DNA of 40,440 nt from positions 1-40,440 of the forward strand of contig REEK01000089.1 in NCBI GenBank assembly GCA_007695115.1, written 5' to 3'. Positions 37,642 through 40,440 of this stretch are shown one piece after another (position 1 is the stretch's first letter; the number at the start of each line of letters is the position of its first letter). A model generated the notes under the pieces. It did no database searches. It worked only from the letters and a program-made list of their open reading frames with translations, and had not been told where the DNA came from. This DNA comes from Sphaerobacteraceae bacterium (lineage in GTDB: Bacteria; Chloroflexota; Chloroflexia; Thermomicrobiales; Thermomicrobiaceae). Made by a program: the position numbers and the translations under genes.

Positions 37642-38073
37642 CTTCTTCCTCTTCCCGCGAGCAGACAGACGCAGAAGAACTGCGCACTGGTACCCCGCGA
37701 ACAGATACTCGGGTGAGCGTCCATACGTTGGGAGACCCAAGAGGATCCCCGGAATTCGGATAGCGGCGGATAGGTCTGGATTTGCATAAATCTTGCTCGA
37801 TTGGTCGAACCATTCGTTCGAGACATGCTCGGAGAGCACTTGGAGATGTAGTTTCTGGTCAATGTACCTTCGAAATCCATTACCAGGATTACAGGTGGGC
37901 GGCCAGACTGCGTGCAGGGAAGCACGACCACTGACTTGGCCTACGAAGCCGATTGACTGCACATTGCGTTGTCATGCTGCAATATCCGATGATGTCCGTT
38001 GAATCACTCGGACCATTCCTGGTAGTTGGAGATTCGTGCAGGAAACAGAGGGGACTACGCCGATCCCCAGGCG
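37642..38073 (-). promoter_or_regulatory. Long untranslated leader of rho
   Basis: About 430 nt lie between the predicted rho start site and the ATG. The RNA contains several C-rich, G-poor stretches and only one modest hairpin (GTCCG/CGGAC near 37999-38013). Rho is known in E. coli to repress its own gene by terminating in the leader, so this may be a rut-containing autoregulatory region. I see no tRNA, small RNA or other gene here. The in-frame opening upstream of ATG 37641 has no similarity to Rho N-termini. Confidence 0.5.
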
Positions 38074-38080
38074 CTGACCG

Positions 38081-38110
38081 AGTATAGCACCCCTCATGTT
38101 CGCTAGTCAA
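38081..38110 (-). promoter_or_regulatory. Promoter of rho, overlapping the glpX stop
   Basis: The minus strand shows TTGACT (38110-38105), an 18-bp spacer and TATACT (38086-38081) with TGC before the -10. The -35 overlaps the glpX stop codon (TAG, 38105-38103). The start site should be near 38074. Confidence 0.8.
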
Positions 38111-39089
38111 ATGGTACGGCCGCGTACTGTGCAAGCTTCTTGAGCTCGTGGATCGACTCGATCCAGCGAACCGTTCCGGACCGGGATCGCATTACCAGTG
38201 ACTGCGTTGTGGCGCCCGCCGCCGTATAGCGAACACCGTTCAGGAACTCACCATCCGTTATGCCCGTCGCGGAAAAGAAGATGTTGTCCGAATTTACGAG
38301 GTCATCAGCGGTCAGAACTTTGTCGATCTCGAACCCAGCCTCTTCAGCAGTCCGGCGCTCATTATCGTCCCTCGGCCAGAGTTTGCACTGGATCGTTCCA
38401 CCGATGCACTTCAGCGCGGCTGCGGTGATCACGGCTTCCGGTGCACCACCAACGCCCATCAGAACGTCAGCGCCTCCACCCGGCGTGCAGGTCATCAGAC
38501 CACCGGCAACATCGCCATCGGCAATCAGCTTGATCCGGGCTCCAGTAGCTCGGATATCAGCGATCAGCTTCTCATGCCGTGGGCGCTGGAGGACAACCAC
38601 GGTCAACTGGTGAATCGGCATCCGTTTCGCGTCAGCCACTCGATTGAGATTCTCGGCAACCGACTCGTTGAGGTCGATAACGTGAGCAGCTTCCGGGCCA
38701 ACCGCGATCTTGTCCATGTACACGATACCCGGTGCGAAGAACATCGACCCTCGGTCGGACATCGCCACGACGGCGATCGAGTTCGGCATTCCGTTAGCCA
38801 GCAATGTCGTGCCTTCGACCGGATCGACGGCGATATCGACCTTCGGCTCGTCACCGGTTCCGACTTCCTCGCCGATATACAGCATCGGGGCTTCGTCCTT
38901 GTCCCCTTCGCCGATAACGATCACACCGTCCATCTGCACCGAAGCGAGCATCGTGCGCATTCCATCGACTGCGGCCTGATCAGCGGCAATCTTGTCTCCA
39001 CGACCCATCCATCGCGCCGCAGACAGCGCGGCTGCTTCCGTGGTTCGAGCCAACTCCATAGCGAGGTTACGATCGATAGAACCAGACAC
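38103..39089 (-). CDS. glpX: Fructose-1,6-bisphosphatase class II
   Basis: GlpX hydrolyses fructose-1,6-bisphosphate in gluconeogenesis. The 328-residue product shows the family motifs GEGDKDEAPMLYIGEEVG (metal-binding acids), DIAVDPVEGTTLLANG, GDVAGGLMTCTPGGGADVLMGVGGAPEAVITAAALKC and FSATGITDGEFLNGVRY. The GTG start at 39089 has GGGAG six bases upstream and yields MSGSIDRNLAMELARTTEAA, matching family N-termini; the open frame runs 68 codons further into dinG and is ignored. It follows dinG by 40 nt, probably in one transcript; rho comes next but has its own promoter inside the end of glpX. Confidence 0.95.
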   Translation of the reverse strand: MSGSIDRNLAMELARTTEAAALSAARWMGRGDKIAADQAAVDGMRTMLASVQMDGVIVIGEGDKDEAPMLYIGEEVGTGDEPKVDIAVDPVEGTTLLANGMPNSIAVVAMSDRGSMFFAPGIVYMDKIAVGPEAAHVIDLNESVAENLNRVADAKRMPIHQLTVVVLQRPRHEKLIADIRATGARIKLIADGDVAGGLMTCTPGGGADVLMGVGGAPEAVITAAALKCIGGTIQCKLWPRDDNERRTAEEAGFEIDKVLTADDLVNSDNIFFSATGITDGEFLNGVRYTAAGATTQSLVMRSRSGTVRWIESIHELKKLAQYAAVPFD

Positions 39090-39129
39090 AGTTCTCCCTC
39101 TCGAATTTACGTTTGTCGATACTCTGTCA

Positions 39130-40440
39130 CTACGATGTCGCAAGTTTCGTGCGCTGCTGTCGTTCTTCGAGCCAACTGGCCGCGCGGACTGGCAGATCGG
39201 CTGCTGAGCCACGTTCCACAGTGCATTCGGGCAACGAGTCCACAAACAGCGACCCGTATCCCCGGCCAACGACTCGGCGATCGAAAATCGCACAGACGCC
39301 GCTATCGGTGGAACTGCGAATCAGTCGGCCGAATCCCTGTTTGAACCGCAGCACCGACTGAGGCACGGCATAGGACATGAACGCATCATCGAACATTTCG
39401 CTCCGCGCGGCAAATACCGGGTCACTGGGGACCGAGAACGGGAGTTTTGTGATCACCAGCAGGCTCAGGGAATCGCCGACGATATCGACGCCTTCCCAGA
39501 AACTGTTGGTTCCCAGAAGAACGGTCGACTCGTGATTCCGCAGTCGGTCTACCAGCTGTCGAGGGTTTCCATCAATTCGCTGCCCCAGGACCAGAATCCC
39601 TGCATTTTCCAGGGGGCGTTTGATCGCCCGGTACGCGTTCTGAAGCGCGTTATGCGAGGTGAACAGCACCATCGCCCGACCACGCGTCGCCTGGCAGAGC
39701 TCCTGAATGGCGCGGTGCATCTCTTTCTGATGCCCTTGCTGGCCCGGTTCCGGCAGATCCTCGGCCAGATAGATCAGGGTCGACGCCGGATAATCGAACG
39801 GGGAATCAACCCGAAGCTCCTGTGCCCGATCAGCACCAAGCCTCGCCCGCATATAGTCGAACGAGCCGTCGATCGTCATCGTGGCTGACGTAAGCACTAC
39901 GGTCTCACACGGATCGAACAACTGCTCACGCAGCGTTGGGCCCACATGCAGAGGCGCCGCCTGAATCGAGATATCACCCGAAGACACGTGCTGTGAGAGC
40001 CAGTAGATCGTGTTGTTATCCGGTTCGGAGACCGCCAGCACCATCCGCTGCATCATCTCCTGACCGGTTCTGACGATCAGATCGAGCTCGGTGACCAGAT
40101 CATCCTGCTCGGGCAGTTCTTCCTTGAGACTGTCAAGCTCCCCGACCGTCCGGGCAACGGCATTCATCAGATCGACGAGGACACGCGACAGTTCTTCCCA
40201 GCGCAGCTCGATCTCGGACCATCCTGGATCGTGCCGTACCGCGCGAGTCATACGCAGGCGACGATCGTACCCGCTGCGATCAGCTTCCTGATAGTCATCG
40301 ACGAACTCACCCAGTCGCTCGAAGAAACTCTCGATCTGACCACGAGCACTATCGGCTTTAGATGTGCATTCGTCAAGCGTTCGATGAACGGTCCGGGCAA
40401 CGTCGCGAACTTCATCCGATGCGATATCCGATAGCGCACT
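39130..40440 (-). CDS. DinG-family ATP-dependent helicase, C-terminal part (5' end outside window)
   Basis: The frame is open without a stop to the right edge, so the start codon lies outside. The visible 436 residues hold the second half of an XPD/DinG-like superfamily 2 helicase: a helical region (about 1-120 of the visible part), VLTSATMTIDGSFDY (motif III), FTSHNALQNAYRAI (motif IV), LLGTNSFWEGVDIVGDSLSLLVITKLPF (motif V) and QGFGRLIRSSTDSGVCAIFDRRV (motif VI). The iron-sulfur cluster and Walker A of the N-terminal part are not visible, so an exonuclease-fused DinG (YoaA or DinG/EXO type) cannot be excluded. Such helicases unwind 5'-3' at R-loops and damaged DNA. glpX follows. Confidence 0.85.
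   Translation of the reverse strand, partial: SALSDIASDEVRDVARTVHRTLDECTSKADSARGQIESFFERLGEFVDDYQEADRSGYDRRLRMTRAVRHDPGWSEIELRWEELSRVLVDLMNAVARTVGELDSLKEELPEQDDLVTELDLIVRTGQEMMQRMVLAVSEPDNNTIYWLSQHVSSGDISIQAAPLHVGPTLREQLFDPCETVVLTSATMTIDGSFDYMRARLGADRAQELRVDSPFDYPASTLIYLAEDLPEPGQQGHQKEMHRAIQELCQATRGRAMVLFTSHNALQNAYRAIKRPLENAGILVLGQRIDGNPRQLVDRLRNHESTVLLGTNSFWEGVDIVGDSLSLLVITKLPFSVPSDPVFAARSEMFDDAFMSYAVPQSVLRFKQGFGRLIRSSTDSGVCAIFDRRVVGRGYGSLFVDSLPECTVERGSAADLPVRAASWLEERQQRTKLATS

Noticed and set aside
37642-37962. N-terminal extension of Rho by 107 residues
   Set aside because: The extra residues do not resemble any Rho N-terminus, while ATG 37641 has a strong binding site and the expected domain start. 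Kept only as a leader observation.

Overview
The window is a stretch of bacterial chromosome of moderately high GC, densely packed with genes on both strands. It has no insertion sequences, phage genes, CRISPR array, rRNA or tRNA that I can see. The mix of genes points to the Chloroflexota, perhaps near Thermomicrobia: rpoBC followed by a str operon, a beta' subunit with a long N-terminal coiled-coil insertion, CimA-type citramalate synthase, a c-di-AMP receptor of the DarA/YaaQ type, a bacterial eRF1-like protein and a COG3044 ABC-class ATPase. This assignment is an inference from gene content, not from a search.

Layout. (1) 1-12122, minus strand: information-processing block transcribed right to left. 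A consensus promoter at 12094-12122 drives rpoB-rpoC, which ends at a 13-bp hairpin (3813-3844). A second consensus promoter (3564-3592) drives rpsL-rpsG-fusA-tuf; tuf runs off the left edge. (2) 12215-16962, plus strand: DUF2085 membrane protein, coaBC, a YggT-like small membrane protein, a 37-residue membrane peptide, an eRF1-like protein and a diacylglycerol-kinase-type lipid kinase. (3) 17032-19252, minus strand: a RodZ-like protein downstream of an unrecognised protein with the same four-cysteine module at both ends; their promoter carries a perfect palindrome in its spacer. (4) 19544-21984, plus strand: miaB and a TPR protein, ending at a bidirectional terminator. (5) 22021-23898, minus strand: MobA-like nucleotidyltransferase, SAM hydroxide adenosyltransferase and a tail-anchored coiled-coil protein. 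(6) 23975-24474, plus strand: a structured leader with a 14-codon ORF and an intrinsic terminator, then a small SWIM zinc-finger protein. (7) 24505-25249, minus strand: c-di-AMP receptor and a small unknown protein. (8) 25378-30409, plus strand: creatininase-family amidohydrolase, metallo-beta-lactamase-fold hydrolase, a CapA lipoprotein fused to a substrate-binding-like domain, and an AruI-like ThDP enzyme. (9) 30424-33622: threonine dehydratase-like PLP enzyme (minus), then citramalate synthase (plus) behind a leader with the complete logic of isoleucine-responsive attenuation, then a small two-helix membrane protein. (10) 33627-40440: ABC-class ATPase (minus), alpha/beta hydrolase (plus), and the minus-strand genes dinG (cut by the right edge), glpX and rho; rho has its own promoter and a leader of about 430 nt.

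The most interesting material is regulatory: the cimA attenuator (31499-31709), the SWIM leader RNA (24010-24118), the rpoB leader hairpin (11893-11936) and the long rho leader. Among proteins, the eRF1-like factor, the double-cysteine-module protein and the PstS-like/CapA fusion stand out.
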